Positions 17,488 through 26,977 are shown, counted from the stretch's first letter. The stretch is DNA of 64,000 nt from Sphingorhabdus sp. Alg231-15 (GCF_900149705.1 NZ_LT703001.1:1178001-1242000), one strand, 5' to 3'. Translations and numbers: made by a program. The notes: generated by a model not told the origin, from the letters alone.

Positions 17488-18843
17488 ATGCTATCTGCAA
17501 TCGGTTTAATCGGCGGGCTTGCGCTGCTCATCTATATGACGGTGAAGGGCGTAAATATCTTGATCGCTGGGCCGATTGCCGCCGCGATTGTGGCCGCGAC
17601 CAGCGGTCTTGCATGGTTGCCACCTTTGGCTGCCGAAGGTGCCCCGGATTTTGCCACCGCCTATATGGATGGGTTTGTCAGTTTCTTCAAAAGCTGGTTT
17701 TTCATGTTTCTGCTCGGCGCCATATTTGGGGAAATCATGGGCGCATCCGGCGCAGCGGCCAGTGTCGCCCATTGGATCATTGAAAAAATCGGCATCAAAC
17801 ACGCGGTGCTTGCTGTGGTCGCGGCCTGTGCTGTCCTGACCTATGGCGGGGTCAGCGTTTTCATCGTTGCATTTTCGGTCTATTCGCTAGCGGTGCATCT
17901 GTTTCGCGAAGCCAACTTACCGCGTCGCTTCATCCCCGCCGCCTTGGCGTTCGGATCGGTTACCTTTACGATGACAACAGCGGGTAGCCCAGAGATCCAG
18001 AATCTCATCCCGATGGAATTTCTTGGAACCACTGCCTATGCTGGCTGGGAAGTCAGCTTGGTTGTTGCGATCTTCATGGCAATTGCTGGTCATTTCTGGC
18101 TCAACTGGATGGTGAAACGCGCGGTCGCCAGAGGCGAAACATTTGTCGGCCGCGAGACCGATGATACCAATACCGATTATGGTACCCTACCCGGCCCGCT
18201 TTTATGTTTGCTGCCATTGGTTGCTGTACTCGGTATTTTCCTGATCTTCCAATATCCGCAGGATATGGGGCCGCTTTCCGTTATATTACCGCAAAACTCC
18301 CTCGACAAATGGGCGCTGGTGGCCGCTCTGGGCTCAGGCGCAATTGTCGCTCTGGCCGTCGGGTACCGCAAACTGAAAGCGATGCCCGAAGCCTTTTCAC
18401 GAGGGGCTACCAGTGCGGTAGTCGCGATTACCAATACCTGCGCCGTGGTCGGCTTTGGAGCGGTGGCCAAACTATCGCCTGCTTTTCAGGAAGCCTTGGT
18501 AATGGTGCAAAACATTCCCGGCAGTCCGCTTATTGGCGCTGCCATTGCGGTCACCGTAATCGCAGGCCTGACGGGCTCAGCCTCAGGTGGCCAGACCATC
18601 GCCCTTCCTCTGATCGCTCCACATTATCTTGATGTCGGCGCCCAGCCGGATGAACTGCACCGGGTGGTTGCAATCTCCTCCGGCGCGCTCGATAGCCTGC
18701 CGCACAATGGCTATGTCGTCACCACCATCCGCGCCGTATGCGGCGAGACGCACAAGGATGCCTATGGCGCGGTCGGTGCGTTGACCGTAGTGATACCAGT
18801 GATCGGTACGATCATGGCGGTGGCGATGTTTACGATGTTTTAG
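17488..18843 (+). CDS. GntP-family permease (gluconate or hydroxy-acid symporter)
   Basis: A 451-residue integral membrane protein with about 12-13 hydrophobic segments, of typical GntP length. Family-like parts are the start (IGGLALLIYMTVKGVNIL), GAIFGEIMGASGAAASVA, the glycine-rich VTVIAGLTGSASGGQTIALP and the end region LDSLPHNGYVVTTI. GntP proteins are proton symporters for gluconate; close relatives carry 3-hydroxybutyrate, citrate or lactate. No catabolic partner is adjacent, so the substrate is open. The gene converges on the 18852 gene with 8 nt between stops. Confidence 0.88.
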   Translation: MLSAIGLIGGLALLIYMTVKGVNILIAGPIAAAIVAATSGLAWLPPLAAEGAPDFATAYMDGFVSFFKSWFFMFLLGAIFGEIMGASGAAASVAHWIIEKIGIKHAVLAVVAACAVLTYGGVSVFIVAFSVYSLAVHLFREANLPRRFIPAALAFGSVTFTMTTAGSPEIQNLIPMEFLGTTAYAGWEVSLVVAIFMAIAGHFWLNWMVKRAVARGETFVGRETDDTNTDYGTLPGPLLCLLPLVAVLGIFLIFQYPQDMGPLSVILPQNSLDKWALVAALGSGAIVALAVGYRKLKAMPEAFSRGATSAVVAITNTCAVVGFGAVAKLSPAFQEALVMVQNIPGSPLIGAAIAVTVIAGLTGSASGGQTIALPLIAPHYLDVGAQPDELHRVVAISSGALDSLPHNGYVVTTIRAVCGETHKDAYGAVGALTVVIPVIGTIMAVAMFTMF

Positions 18844-18851
18844 CCTTCATC

Positions 18852-19640
18852 CTAGTTCTTAACCGGCGAACCGACACGATAGACGAGGCCGAGAAACTTC
18901 CAGCCCACCCCTTCATATTCATAGGCTTGGTTGACATAGACCGTGCGTGGTTTGGTCGGATAGTGGCCCCGGATATTCAGTGCACCATCTTCACCAACAT
19001 CTACGCTATCGATGACCGGTGACATTTTGGCGATGTCTGAAAAGTCGCCGGCAAATTTAAACGAACCCTCATAGGCCTTGTCCAGATCTTCAAGCGATAT
19101 CTGCCGTTGAAAAGCGCCCGCCCCATTATCGCGCAGCTTTTTCATCGTGCCGTCTGACAGCGACTGTGCAAAGATCGTCATGGTCTCCCGGAACAGTTGT
19201 TTCTGCTTGTCAGCAGGTGGAAGGTCACGGTCACTGCCGGCGGTTTTGAACCCAGCAGTATCTTTTTCGATTGCGTTGATTTGCCAGCCTGCTTCTGAGT
19301 CAATCAGCCGCAATTTTAACGGTATCTTGCTACCGCCGACCGTTGTAATCGTACCTTCCAGTTCGGCAACCCCGCCGGTCATCATCCGGCTACCCCAGGA
19401 CGTTTCCTTGATCTTGTCCAAAGCATTGGCGGCGAGATAGGCTTTGAGATCTTCCTTGCTCGTCCCTGCCTTAAAATCATCAGACAGTAGCGCGTAAGCG
19501 GCGTCCATATCGTCATTCTGCACGGCTGCAAAAAACTCCTCCCCCGCTTTGGTAACATCTCCGGTCAGCCAAAAAATTACACCGACCAAAACGGAAATCC
19601 CGACGACAATGCCGAGAACAACCTTCATCCAAGTTTTCAT
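18852..19640 (-). CDS. membrane-anchored protein of unknown function
   Basis: A 262-residue protein with one N-terminal membrane anchor (VVLGIVVGISVLVGVIFWLT) and a long extracytoplasmic part. The first half (FFAAVQNDDMDAAYALLSDDF) has the look of NTF2-like/DUF4878 domains. A second related block (FRETMTIFAQSLSDGTMKKL) suggests an internal duplication. GGAGGGG precedes the ATG at good spacing. No enzyme motif is visible. Located between convergent gntP and a divergent GNAT gene. Confidence 0.7.
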   Translation of the reverse strand: MKTWMKVVLGIVVGISVLVGVIFWLTGDVTKAGEEFFAAVQNDDMDAAYALLSDDFKAGTSKEDLKAYLAANALDKIKETSWGSRMMTGGVAELEGTITTVGGSKIPLKLRLIDSEAGWQINAIEKDTAGFKTAGSDRDLPPADKQKQLFRETMTIFAQSLSDGTMKKLRDNGAGAFQRQISLEDLDKAYEGSFKFAGDFSDIAKMSPVIDSVDVGEDGALNIRGHYPTKPRTVYVNQAYEYEGVGWKFLGLVYRVGSPVKN

Positions 19641-19796
19641 GATAATCCCCTCCAGCTTGCGACCCGAGTTGATTGTAAGAGCCAGTTATAGAGCGCAGAA
19701 GCGATTGGCTCGGTGTCAGCGATCACTGGGGCTGACATAGGATGATAAATAGGGCAAGTTGGTCAAGTAGATAGGAAAAAATAGACTAGGCTCGCA

Positions 19797-20282
19797 ATGA
19801 CCGTCACAACACGCCTGTATCAAGCCGCAGATCGCCGCGCCTTCATTGATCTCAATCTTGACTGGATTGAAGAGTCCTTTTCAGTCGAAAAAAGCGATCG
19901 GGATCAGCTGGAGCGTCCTGAGGAATCCATTTTAGGTGCTGGCGGTCAGATCATGGTCGCAGAACTGAACGGCGATGTGGTTGGAACCGGAGCCATTCTG
20001 CCACCCCATCATCACCCGGCGGATGATCGCAAATGGCTGGAAATTGTAAAAATGTCAGCACGGAAAGATCTCCGGGGAAAGGGTATTGGCCAGGCCATTC
20101 TCGAAGCGTTGATCGGACAGGCTAGAGAAATGCAAGCCGATGCGATCTGGCTAGAGACCAATAGCGATCTGACCGCTGCTATTGGTCTCTATGAAAAATG
20201 CGATTTCCGGCATTTGGCACATGATGAACTATGGCCAACTCCTTACGCCCGTTGCAATGTGCAGATGGTGCGGGAGTTATAG
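19797..20282 (+). CDS. GNAT-family N-acetyltransferase
   Basis: A 161-residue GNAT protein. The acetyl-CoA loop (motif A) is MSARKDLRGKGIGQAILEAL (about 85-104), preceded by the GTGAILPP strand and followed by WLETNSDLTAAIGLYEKCDF (motif B). It resembles the acetyltransferase half of bifunctional MarR-GNAT proteins. The acceptor substrate is unknown. It ends 3 nt from the stop of the convergent PadR regulator gene. Confidence 0.87.
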   Translation: MTVTTRLYQAADRRAFIDLNLDWIEESFSVEKSDRDQLERPEESILGAGGQIMVAELNGDVVGTGAILPPHHHPADDRKWLEIVKMSARKDLRGKGIGQAILEALIGQAREMQADAIWLETNSDLTAAIGLYEKCDFRHLAHDELWPTPYARCNVQMVREL

Positions 20283-20285
20283 ACC

Positions 20286-20873
20286 CTATTTCAGCCGTTC
20301 AATCTTGCTCGCCGCTTCATCAATGATTGCAGCGACTTCGAGGATCTTGTCTGAATCTTTTTCCTCATCGGCAAGGCGGATCCGCACCGCGCTTTTAAGG
20401 TTGTGAACCGCGCGCTTGATGGACGCACCTTCGGAAGCCGCGTCCATTTTGGAGACGCCGTCCAGTCGCGCTAGAATATCGTCTATCTGATCCTTTTTCT
20501 CTGCCAGCTTTTCCGACCCATGAGCCGTTATCGAATAGATTTTCTTGCCATCATCGTCGACAGCTTCCGCGATCAGATCCATGTCCGCCATCAATGTCAG
20601 AGTCGGATAGACTATCCCCGGACTGGGCGCATAGTGGCCGCCGGTCAGTTGCTCGACCTGCCGGATCAAATCATATCCATGTCGCGGTTGTTCGGCGATC
20701 AGATGCAACAAGACCAGTTTCAGTTCACCACGCCGAAACAAGCGCGATTTCCGCTTGGCCTTGACGCCGTCAAAAGCAGCGTCAGCAAAAGCACGAGCAA
20801 ATTTCTGTCCAAATTCCGCGTTCCATCCTCGCCCACGGCGTCCGCCGGGTCCACAATTACCTGCATAGCGCAT
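20286..20873 (-). CDS. PadR-family transcriptional regulator
   Basis: A 195-residue PadR protein. After a glycine/arginine-rich leader, residues 45-120 carry the winged helix with the family's conserved blocks ELKLVLLHLIAEQPRHGYDL, then GGHYAPSPGIVYPTLTLM and KKIYSITAHG. A C-terminal helical dimerisation arm follows. AAGGTGA sits 6 nt before the ATG. A 28-bp imperfect palindrome lies just upstream, so autorepression is likely. It could also control the divergent SDR gene. The signal is unknown. Confidence 0.9.
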   Translation of the reverse strand: MRYAGNCGPGGRRGRGWNAEFGQKFARAFADAAFDGVKAKRKSRLFRRGELKLVLLHLIAEQPRHGYDLIRQVEQLTGGHYAPSPGIVYPTLTLMADMDLIAEAVDDDGKKIYSITAHGSEKLAEKKDQIDDILARLDGVSKMDAASEGASIKRAVHNLKSAVRIRLADEEKDSDKILEVAAIIDEAASKIERLK

Positions 20874-20888
20874 AATATCACCTTCTTT

Positions 20889-20916
20889 ATATGTCTAAGT
20901 TGCAACTAAGATATAT
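20889..20916. promoter_or_regulatory. 28-bp palindromic operator upstream of padR
   Basis: ATATGTCTAAGTTG followed by CAACTAAGATATAT: 12 of 14 positions are symmetric, with a perfect AGTTGCAACT centre. The ATGT...AyAT outer arms fit PadR-type operators. It lies 15 bp upstream of the padR start and about 160 bp from the divergent SDR start. Confidence 0.65.
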
Positions 20917-21078
20917 CTTAATAACAGGAATGCAAGGGATGAAGGGTGAAAATCTTGCAAGCTACTGACTTGAAAGGAGTGAATTTTTACCGTGCCGTCC
21001 TTGAACCGCCGCTTATCCCATTGGCTAGTCGGCACCAAACCCGCCAGCTGTTACGAATGGGCGCGAAAGGATGTTGAT

Positions 21079-21867
21079 ATGGATTTGGGCATTTCAAGAA
21101 AGGTGGCTCTGGTCAATGGCGGTAGCGCCGGATTGGGGCGCGGCGCGGCATTGGCTCTTGCTCGGGAGAAGACGGAACTGTTTATTACCGCCCGTGGTGA
21201 AGAAAAGCTGCACAAAAGCTGCGAGCAAATGGCAAAGGAAACAGGAGCTAAGATCACTCCGATTGTGGCAGACCACAGCAGTGATGCCGGACGGGAGAAA
21301 ATCCTCTCTATCTGCCCCGAACCCGATATCCTGGTGGCAACCTGCTCACCGCCGCCTTTCACAGGAGACTTTCGTACGGTTGACCGGGAGGATTGGGAAA
21401 AGGCACTCTCGCTCACCCTTCTGAGCCCAGTGGAGTTTATCAAGGCGGTGATTGACGGGATGATCGAACGCAAATGGGGACGCATCGTCAACATCGCAAC
21501 CGGCGCGGCCAAATATCCCGCAGCAATGCGCGTTCTTTCAGGACCACCGCGATCCGCGTTGGTCAACTATAGCGTGGCGGTGGCGAAACAGGTCGCCAGA
21601 CATGGCGTCATGATCAACACAATCCTCCCCGGCATGCATCATACGGACGGGATCAGGGACATGTTCGAAAGCCAGGCGGAAGCCAATGGCACCAGCTATG
21701 ACGAAGAAGTCGCGCAATTCGTCAAACAGGTTCGCATCCCCGTCGGACGTTTTGGCGATGCCGAAGATATGGGCGCGTTTGTGGCGCTATTCTGCAGCGA
21801 AATGGCCGGCTATGTGACCGGGCAAAGCCTCACCATTGATGGCGGTATGGGGAACTCCATTTTTTGA
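21079..21867 (+). CDS. short-chain dehydrogenase/reductase with non-canonical active site
   Basis: A 262-residue SDR. The cofactor site GGSAGLG (14-20) and the C-terminal SLTIDGGMGNSIF are typical. The catalytic YxxxK, however, is replaced: the aligned segment reads SGPPRSAL, with Ser154 for Tyr and Arg158 for Lys. Substituted SDRs of this kind form their own subgroup and may use another mechanism or lack reductase activity. The ATG at 21079 has AGGA upstream; the frame from 20992 adds a non-homologous leader. Divergent from padR. Confidence 0.85.
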   Translation: MDLGISRKVALVNGGSAGLGRGAALALAREKTELFITARGEEKLHKSCEQMAKETGAKITPIVADHSSDAGREKILSICPEPDILVATCSPPPFTGDFRTVDREDWEKALSLTLLSPVEFIKAVIDGMIERKWGRIVNIATGAAKYPAAMRVLSGPPRSALVNYSVAVAKQVARHGVMINTILPGMHHTDGIRDMFESQAEANGTSYDEEVAQFVKQVRIPVGRFGDAEDMGAFVALFCSEMAGYVTGQSLTIDGGMGNSIF

Positions 21868-21895
21868 TCTGCTATATTGAAAACAGCGCGCCGTC

Positions 21896-22507
21896 TTATT
21901 CAGGCTTTTTCGCCACACCGACAAAGGCTGGCCGCAACAGGCGGTCCTTGATCATGTAACCAGCTTGCATTTCCTGCACTACGGTTCCGGGCTCCTGTTC
22001 GTCCGTGGGAACTTCAACCATCGCCTGGTGTTGGTTAGGATCGAGCGGCAAGCCGACAGAGGCCACCCGCTTGATGCCATTTTTCTCAAACACGGTTTCC
22101 AGTTCCCGTCCGGTGGCTTCAATGCCGCCGATAAGGCCCTTCCACTTATCCTCATTCTTGATTTCGGTCGGAATAGCGGCAAGCGCGCGCTGCAGATTGT
22201 CGGATACGCTCAGCATATCGCGGGCAAAACCGGTTGCCGCATATGCCTTCGCATCCTGTGCATCTTTTTCCAACCGGCGCCGGACATTCTGTGTTTCCGC
22301 CTGCGCGTACAGAACTTGCTGCTTGGCTTCGGCCAATTCGTTTTCAAGGCCCGCGATACGTTCATCTTGAGACGCTTCGTCGACGGATTCATCCCCGCCT
22401 TCTTTCAATGCTTCGGGCACGCCTTCCAGCTCCGCGGCAGCGGCTTCGTCCAGTTTCGCATCTTCATTTTCTTGTGGGTTTGTATCACTCATTATTTCGT
22501 CACTCAT
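21896..22507 (-). CDS. grpE: nucleotide exchange factor GrpE
   Basis: A 203-residue GrpE: an acidic disordered N-terminus (1-55), a long coiled coil (IAGLENELAEAKQQVLYAQA), and the C-terminal domain with KNGIKRVASVGLPLDPNQHQ and MQAGYMIKDRLLRPAFVGVA. It speeds ADP release from DnaK during protein folding. The start overlaps the hrcA stop by 4 nt (ATGA), so both are translated from one transcript; an in-frame ATG at 22492 is an alternative. No dnaK or dnaJ is adjacent. Confidence 0.96.
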   Translation of the reverse strand: MSDEIMSDTNPQENEDAKLDEAAAAELEGVPEALKEGGDESVDEASQDERIAGLENELAEAKQQVLYAQAETQNVRRRLEKDAQDAKAYAATGFARDMLSVSDNLQRALAAIPTEIKNEDKWKGLIGGIEATGRELETVFEKNGIKRVASVGLPLDPNQHQAMVEVPTDEQEPGTVVQEMQAGYMIKDRLLRPAFVGVAKKPE

Positions 22508-23547
22508 TTCAACAATCTGGACAGCGTTTGTGCTGTGAAATCTACCATGGGTACGACGCGGGCATAGTTCAAGCGGGTGGGACCAATAACCCCGACCACG
22601 CCGACCACCTGTCCGTCGCCGTCTTTATAGGGGGCCGCTATCACAGATGAACCGGAAAGGGAGAATAATTTATTCTCTGCACCGATAAATATTTTCGCTG
22701 CCTCAGCATCCCGGGCATTGTCGAGCAGGCGCGCGATTTCCTGCTTGCCCTCCAGTTCATCAAGCAATTGCCGAACCCGGTCAAGATCGTCCAATGCCCC
22801 ATCCTCTAGCAGATTCGCCTGTCCGCGGACTATCAAGATGGGTCGCTCTGCCGGATCCTGAGTCCATGTGACTAGGCCGCGCTGAACAAGATCTTCCGAC
22901 GCTTTGTCTATCGCAGTTCGGCCGGCCTGAATATCGCGGTCAATCCGGGAGAAAGCCTGTGACAGCGTCATCCCGCCATATTGGGCAGTGAGATAGTTGC
23001 CAGCCTCGACCAATGCGGATTCCGATATACCAATGGGCAGATCGAGCACGCGGTTTTCCACGCTGCCATCCTGTGACACGAGAATGGCCAACCCCTGCCC
23101 TTCCGATAATTTCACGAAGCTGAATTGTTTGAGCGTCGGCTCGCGCTTGGGCACCATCACAAGGCCAGCACAGGATGACAGGCCCGACAATATGCTGGTG
23201 GTCGCACGCAAGGCATCCTCTACAGGTCCGCTCTCGCTAATCTGACTCTCAATCGCATCGCGTTCTTCCCGCGAAGGTTCCGCCGCCTGCATCATGCCAT
23301 CGACAAATAGCCGCAATCCCAATTCGGTTGGCATCCGCCCGGCACTGGTATGCGGCGCGGCGAGCAAACCGAGTTCTTCGAGATCCTGCATGACATTGCG
23401 AATGGAAGCTGGGGAAAGCTCCAGGCCAGGCGCTTTGGATATGGTCCGCGAGCCGACTGGTGCACCGCTATCGAGATAGGATTCCACCACCACGCGAAAA
23501 ATGTCGCGAGTCCGGTCGTTCATTTCGGTGATGGGTGTGGTTGTCAT
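22504..23547 (-). CDS. hrcA: heat-inducible transcription repressor HrcA
   Basis: A 347-residue HrcA with N-terminal winged helix (IFRVVVESYLDSGAPVGSRT, then LELSPASIRNVMQDLEELGL), then the conserved HTSAGRMPTELGLRLFVDG, and a C-terminal GAF-like regulatory domain ending with VVGVIGPTRLNYARVVPMV. It represses chaperone genes through CIRCE elements in the cell. No CIRCE element is visible here; its targets (groESL) are probably elsewhere. Operon with grpE, divergent from rph, the conserved arrangement in this order. Confidence 0.96.
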   Translation of the reverse strand: MTTTPITEMNDRTRDIFRVVVESYLDSGAPVGSRTISKAPGLELSPASIRNVMQDLEELGLLAAPHTSAGRMPTELGLRLFVDGMMQAAEPSREERDAIESQISESGPVEDALRATTSILSGLSSCAGLVMVPKREPTLKQFSFVKLSEGQGLAILVSQDGSVENRVLDLPIGISESALVEAGNYLTAQYGGMTLSQAFSRIDRDIQAGRTAIDKASEDLVQRGLVTWTQDPAERPILIVRGQANLLEDGALDDLDRVRQLLDELEGKQEIARLLDNARDAEAAKIFIGAENKLFSLSGSSVIAAPYKDGDGQVVGVVGVIGPTRLNYARVVPMVDFTAQTLSRLLK

Positions 23548-23566
23548 TGGATGTTAGATAGGATGT

Positions 23567-23586
23567 TTCTGGACCAGTTTCCAGAA
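23567..23586. promoter_or_regulatory. inverted repeat upstream of hrcA
   Basis: TTCTGGA-CCAGTT-TCCAGAA, 7-bp perfect arms, 20 bp upstream of the hrcA ATG in the hrcA-rph intergenic region. It is not a CIRCE element (which has TTAGCACTC arms). It may be an operator or an RNA hairpin in the hrcA leader. Confidence 0.4.
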
Positions 23587-23726
23587 CCATCCTCTCCTTT
23601 GTGCGAAGCAAACCGAGTGGAGAATTGGTGATGGAGCGACAAGCCGCTACTTTCGGCAACAAAGAGCGCTTGCATCCATCCTTCACTATTCTAAGACACC
23701 CCTTCAAAGCCACAGGAGAATCATAC

Positions 23727-24440
23727 ATGCGCCCATCAGGACGCGCGCTGGACGAGATGCGCGCTATTTCTATCGAAACCGAATATACCAAACATGCCGA
23801 AGGCTCCTGCCTCATCAGCTTTGGCGATACCAAGGTCATTTGCACCGCCAGTATCGAAGAGCGCATTCCACCATGGCTTCGCGGCAAGGGTGAAGGCTGG
23901 GTCACCGGTGAATATTCGATGCTGCCCCGCGCTACCAATACCCGTAATTCCCGCGAAGCGGCACGCGGCAAGCAATCGGGCAGAACGCAGGAAATCCAGC
24001 GCCTGATTGGTCGGTCTCTGCGCGCTGTAGTAGACATGAAAAAACTGGGCGAGCGTCAGATCACGGTCGATTGCGACGTGATACAAGCAGATGGCGGCAC
24101 ACGAACGGCGTCGATCAGTGGCGCATGGGTCGCGCTACGGCTGGCAGTCAATGGTCTCCTTGATGAGAAGCTGATCAGCGAAGATCCGATTGAACAGAAA
24201 ATCGCGGCCATCAGCTGCGGTATCTATAACGGCAATCCGGTGCTTGACCTCGACTATGACGAGGACAGCAATGCCGGCGCTGATGCCAATTTCGTGCTGA
24301 CCGGTGATGGTAATATTGCCGAAGCGCAGGCGACAGCCGAAGGCGAAACATTTGATGATGAAGGTCTGATGCGCCTGATGCGGCTGGCCAAGATCGGCTG
24401 CGACCAGATTTTCGAAGCACAGGACAAGGCGGTTTCCTGA
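23727..24440 (+). CDS. rph: ribonuclease PH
   Basis: A 237-residue RNase PH opening [20 protein letters not shown], with [20 protein letters not shown], the phosphate-binding region around [20 protein letters not shown], and the catalytic [18 protein letters not shown]. It trims tRNA 3' ends by phosphorolysis. The ATG at 23727 has AGGAG 8 nt upstream; the frame open from 23601 carries an unrelated leader. The gene begins the rph-rdgB pair, with hemW further downstream. Confidence 0.97.
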   Translation: MRPSGRALDEMRAISIETEYTKHAEGSCLISFGDTKVICTASIEERIPPWLRGKGEGWVTGEYSMLPRATNTRNSREAARGKQSGRTQEIQRLIGRSLRAVVDMKKLGERQITVDCDVIQADGGTRTASISGAWVALRLAVNGLLDEKLISEDPIEQKIAAISCGIYNGNPVLDLDYDEDSNAGADANFVLTGDGNIAEAQATAEGETFDDEGLMRLMRLAKIGCDQIFEAQDKAVS

Positions 24441-24448
24441 GCCTTGTG

Positions 24449-25081
24449 ATGACCGGACACCGAAAGCTCACACCTGGTAAACTGATCATCGCCAGTCATA
24501 ATCAGGGCAAGGTGCGTGAGATACGCGCCTTGCTAGCTCCTTTTGGTATCGAGCCGGTCTCAGCAGCAGAGCTAGACCTTCCCGAGCCGGAAGAAACCGG
24601 AACGACCTTTGCGGAAAATGCACTGCTCAAGGCGCGTGCCAGTGCAGAAGGTGCCAGTTGTGTGGCTTTGTCGGACGATAGCGGGCTTTGCGTATCGGCG
24701 CTAAATGGAGCCCCCGGGGTCTATACTGCGGACTGGGCAGAAGCAGCCAGCTATGAAGGAGGACCAGGGCGCGATTGGTATATGGCGATGGGCAAGGTCG
24801 AAGGCAAACTGGCCGAGCTTGGGCACGAGACCGACCGTAGCGCCTATTTTATCTGCACCCTTGCATTAGCCTGGCCTGATGGACATTCAGAGACTTTCGA
24901 AGGCCGCGTACAAGGTAATTTGATCTGGCCACCACGCGGAACTCTCGGCTTCGGCTATGACCCGGTCTTTCAACCTCTTGGTTTTGATCAGACTTTTGCC
25001 GAACTCGATCCGCAACAAAAGCATGACATGAGCCACCGCGCCGATGCTTTCAAAAAACTCGTCGACGGTTGCCTCACATGA
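24449..25081 (+). CDS. rdgB: dITP/XTP pyrophosphatase (RdgB/HAM1)
   Basis: A 210-residue house-cleaning NTP pyrophosphatase that removes deaminated purine nucleotides. Features are [60 protein letters not shown] and [14 protein letters not shown]. Starts 8 nt after rph (ATG at 24449; a GTG directly before it is possible), so it is in one operon with rph. Cytoplasmic. Confidence 0.96.
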   Translation: MTGHRKLTPGKLIIASHNQGKVREIRALLAPFGIEPVSAAELDLPEPEETGTTFAENALLKARASAEGASCVALSDDSGLCVSALNGAPGVYTADWAEAASYEGGPGRDWYMAMGKVEGKLAELGHETDRSAYFICTLALAWPDGHSETFEGRVQGNLIWPPRGTLGFGYDPVFQPLGFDQTFAELDPQQKHDMSHRADAFKKLVDGCLT

Positions 25082-25102
25082 TCGGCATCAAATCGCTATA
25101 GT

Positions 25103-25789
25103 CTAGTAAACGGGTCTGCCAATGAAGTTCCCCGGCGGGCTATAGCGGCAGACCAGCACGTCTCGCTGGCCGTTTGTGGCAATTCCGCAGCCAATTCTGG
25201 TCGTATCGCGCCAGATGATCTGAGTATAGTGACCGACGTCCTGCCAGCGCCCCGTCGTGCTGACATCGGGAAAGGTCCCGCGGACAAAAAATCGCTTCTC
25301 GTCCACCCAAAAACCTACCATCTGTTCCGGCGAGAAAGCATCTGCGGTCCCAGCGAACAGATTCTCGCCCTGGTTCGGACGCGATGCACCTGGACTATGC
25401 TCGAACCGTCCATTGGCTATCAGGGTCTCGGCATATTCCAACGCTGCCGTGTTCAGAGCCGGGTCCAGTTCAACTGGCGGGACACCAACTTCGGCACGCG
25501 CTTCATTATGCTCTTGCAGCATAATCTGCAGCCGCGCGTCTCCAGTTGGCGAAGGTGTCGGAGATGGCGTGGGCGTTGGCGCCGGGGTTGGTGTCGGCGT
25601 GGGAGCGGGCGCCGGAGTGGGAGCCGGGGTCGGTGCCGGTGTCGGGGTTGGAGCTGGCGATGGTGTTGGAGAACCAGGCAGCGTCACTGCTGGAGGACCT
25701 CCGCCTTCGCTGCCGCAACCAACCAATAATGCCAGCATTGCTGCTTGCACGAAATAGCGGTGATGCTTAGTGGTGCGCTGATGCTTCAT
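25103..25789 (-). CDS. CAP-superfamily (SCP/PR-1) lipoprotein with proline-threonine linker
   Basis: A 228-residue protein: signal peptide with lipobox ([10 protein letters not shown]), then a linker of about 50 residues made of PT, PTPA and PTPS repeats, then a CAP domain from about residue 90 ([53 protein letters not shown]). The His/Glu CAP cavity residues appear present. Bacterial CAP proteins are extracytoplasmic with mostly unknown roles. The gene is antisense between rdgB and hemW, and its 5' end overlaps the 5' end of hemW. AGGA lies 7 nt before its ATG. Confidence 0.88.
   Translation of the reverse strand: MKHQRTTKHHRYFVQAAMLALLVGCGSEGGGPPAVTLPGSPTPSPAPTPTPAPTPAPTPAPAPTPTPTPAPTPTPSPTPSPTGDARLQIMLQEHNEARAEVGVPPVELDPALNTAALEYAETLIANGRFEHSPGASRPNQGENLFAGTADAFSPEQMVGFWVDEKRFFVRGTFPDVSTTGRWQDVGHYTQIIWRDTTRIGCGIATNGQRDVLVCRYSPPGNFIGRPVY
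25553..25672. repeat. low-complexity repeat encoding the PT-rich linker
   Basis: Imperfect 6-bp and 12-bp GC-rich repeats of the type GGCGTTGG / GGTGTCGG over about 120 bp. On the coding (minus) strand they give alternating Pro-Thr/Pro-Ala. The length is likely to vary between strains. Not CRISPR: units are short, have no spacers and stay in codon phase. Confidence 0.75.
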
Positions 25790-26977
25790 AACCCGTCCTC
25801 TCCCGTTTCAGCGAAGCAGACGGACCGTGACGAGATTGCACTCTACATTCACTGGCCGTTCTGTGTCGCCAAATGTCCCTATTGCGACTTCAACAGTCAT
25901 GTGCGCGATCAGATCGATCAGCACGCATGGCAGAAAGCCCTTTTTCTCGACCTCAGGCATGAATATAAAGTTAACCCAAGTCCGCGGATTAGTTCGGTTT
26001 TTTTTGGTGGTGGCACTCCGTCGCTCATGCCCCCTCAGCTCGTCGCATCGCTGATCGCAGAAGCCGATAAGCTGTGGGGTCTGAACACCGGTTGCGAGAT
26101 TACTCTCGAGGCCAATCCTTCCTCAGTAGAAGCCAGCAAATTTGCAGACATTGCATCGGCCGGCGTCAACCGAGTTTCTTTGGGATTACAGTCACTTGAT
26201 GATCAAACACTGGAATTTCTTGGCCGCGCGCATGATGTCGCAGAAGGTCTTGCTGCTCTCGAAACCGCACAGCAGAATTTCGATCGTGTGAGCTTTGACC
26301 TGATTTATGCACGTCCCGGCCAATCTTTGGATGATTGGCAATCGGAACTCGTTCGGGCGATGGGCTTTGGCACCGATCATCTTTCACTCTATCAGCTCAC
26401 CATCGAACCCGGCACCCGCTTTGAAACACTGGTGCGCACCGGACAGCTTGTCCCGGCTGACGATGATCATTGCGCCGATTTGTTCGAACTATCGCAGGAT
26501 ATGACCAAAGCGGCTGGTTTGCCCGCCTATGAAATCAGCAACCATGCCCGTATCGGTCAGGAAAGCCGCCACAATCTGAGCTATTGGCGTTATCGCGACT
26601 ATATCGGCGTCGGCCCTGGTGCTCATGGACGGCGGCTGAGCTTGGCAACCGAGCGGCATAAAAAGCCGGAAAACTTCCTGTCGGCCGTCGAGCGCAACGG
26701 TCATGGGTTGAAAGTCGAACAAGCGCTATCCCCCGATGTTCAGGCCGCAGAAGCCTTGATGATGGGCCTTCGGCTCGGCGAAGGTATTGATTTGGCCGCT
26801 CTGACCGCGAAAACCGGGTTGGAAATCGCGGACATGATGGATGAGGCAGAAGTACAAAAACTCGCTGGCCTCGGCTTCATCGACCGGCAAGATGATCATC
26901 TTACCGTCAAACCCAAGGGCATGCCCTTGCTCGATGCGTTGTTGCCCAAGATCATAGCCGATCCGCTCCGCACCTGA
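25781..26977 (+). CDS. hemW: heme chaperone HemW (radical SAM)
   Basis: A 398-residue protein of the HemN-like family. The radical SAM motif is [13 protein letters not shown] (CxxxCxxC), followed by [10 protein letters not shown] and the HemW core [20 protein letters not shown]. The length and sequence fit HemW (formerly YggW), a heme-trafficking protein, rather than coproporphyrinogen oxidase HemN. The start is uncertain: in-frame ATGs at 25763 and 25781 both lie inside or next to the 5' end of the antisense CAP gene, so the hemW promoter must lie within that gene or upstream in rdgB. Confidence 0.93.
   Translation: MLHNPSSPVSAKQTDRDEIALYIHWPFCVAKCPYCDFNSHVRDQIDQHAWQKALFLDLRHEYKVNPSPRISSVFFGGGTPSLMPPQLVASLIAEADKLWGLNTGCEITLEANPSSVEASKFADIASAGVNRVSLGLQSLDDQTLEFLGRAHDVAEGLAALETAQQNFDRVSFDLIYARPGQSLDDWQSELVRAMGFGTDHLSLYQLTIEPGTRFETLVRTGQLVPADDDHCADLFELSQDMTKAAGLPAYEISNHARIGQESRHNLSYWRYRDYIGVGPGAHGRRLSLATERHKKPENFLSAVERNGHGLKVEQALSPDVQAAEALMMGLRLGEGIDLAALTAKTGLEIADMMDEAEVQKLAGLGFIDRQDDHLTVKPKGMPLLDALLPKIIADPLRT

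Noticed and set aside
25553-25672. GC-rich repeats resembling a CRISPR or minisatellite
   Set aside because: Units are 6-12 bp, in codon phase and without spacers; they encode the Pro-Thr linker of the CAP protein.
25781-26977. Oxygen-independent coproporphyrinogen oxidase HemN
   Set aside because: Length, context (rph-rdgB) and sequence around the radical SAM motif fit HemW, which lacks this activity.
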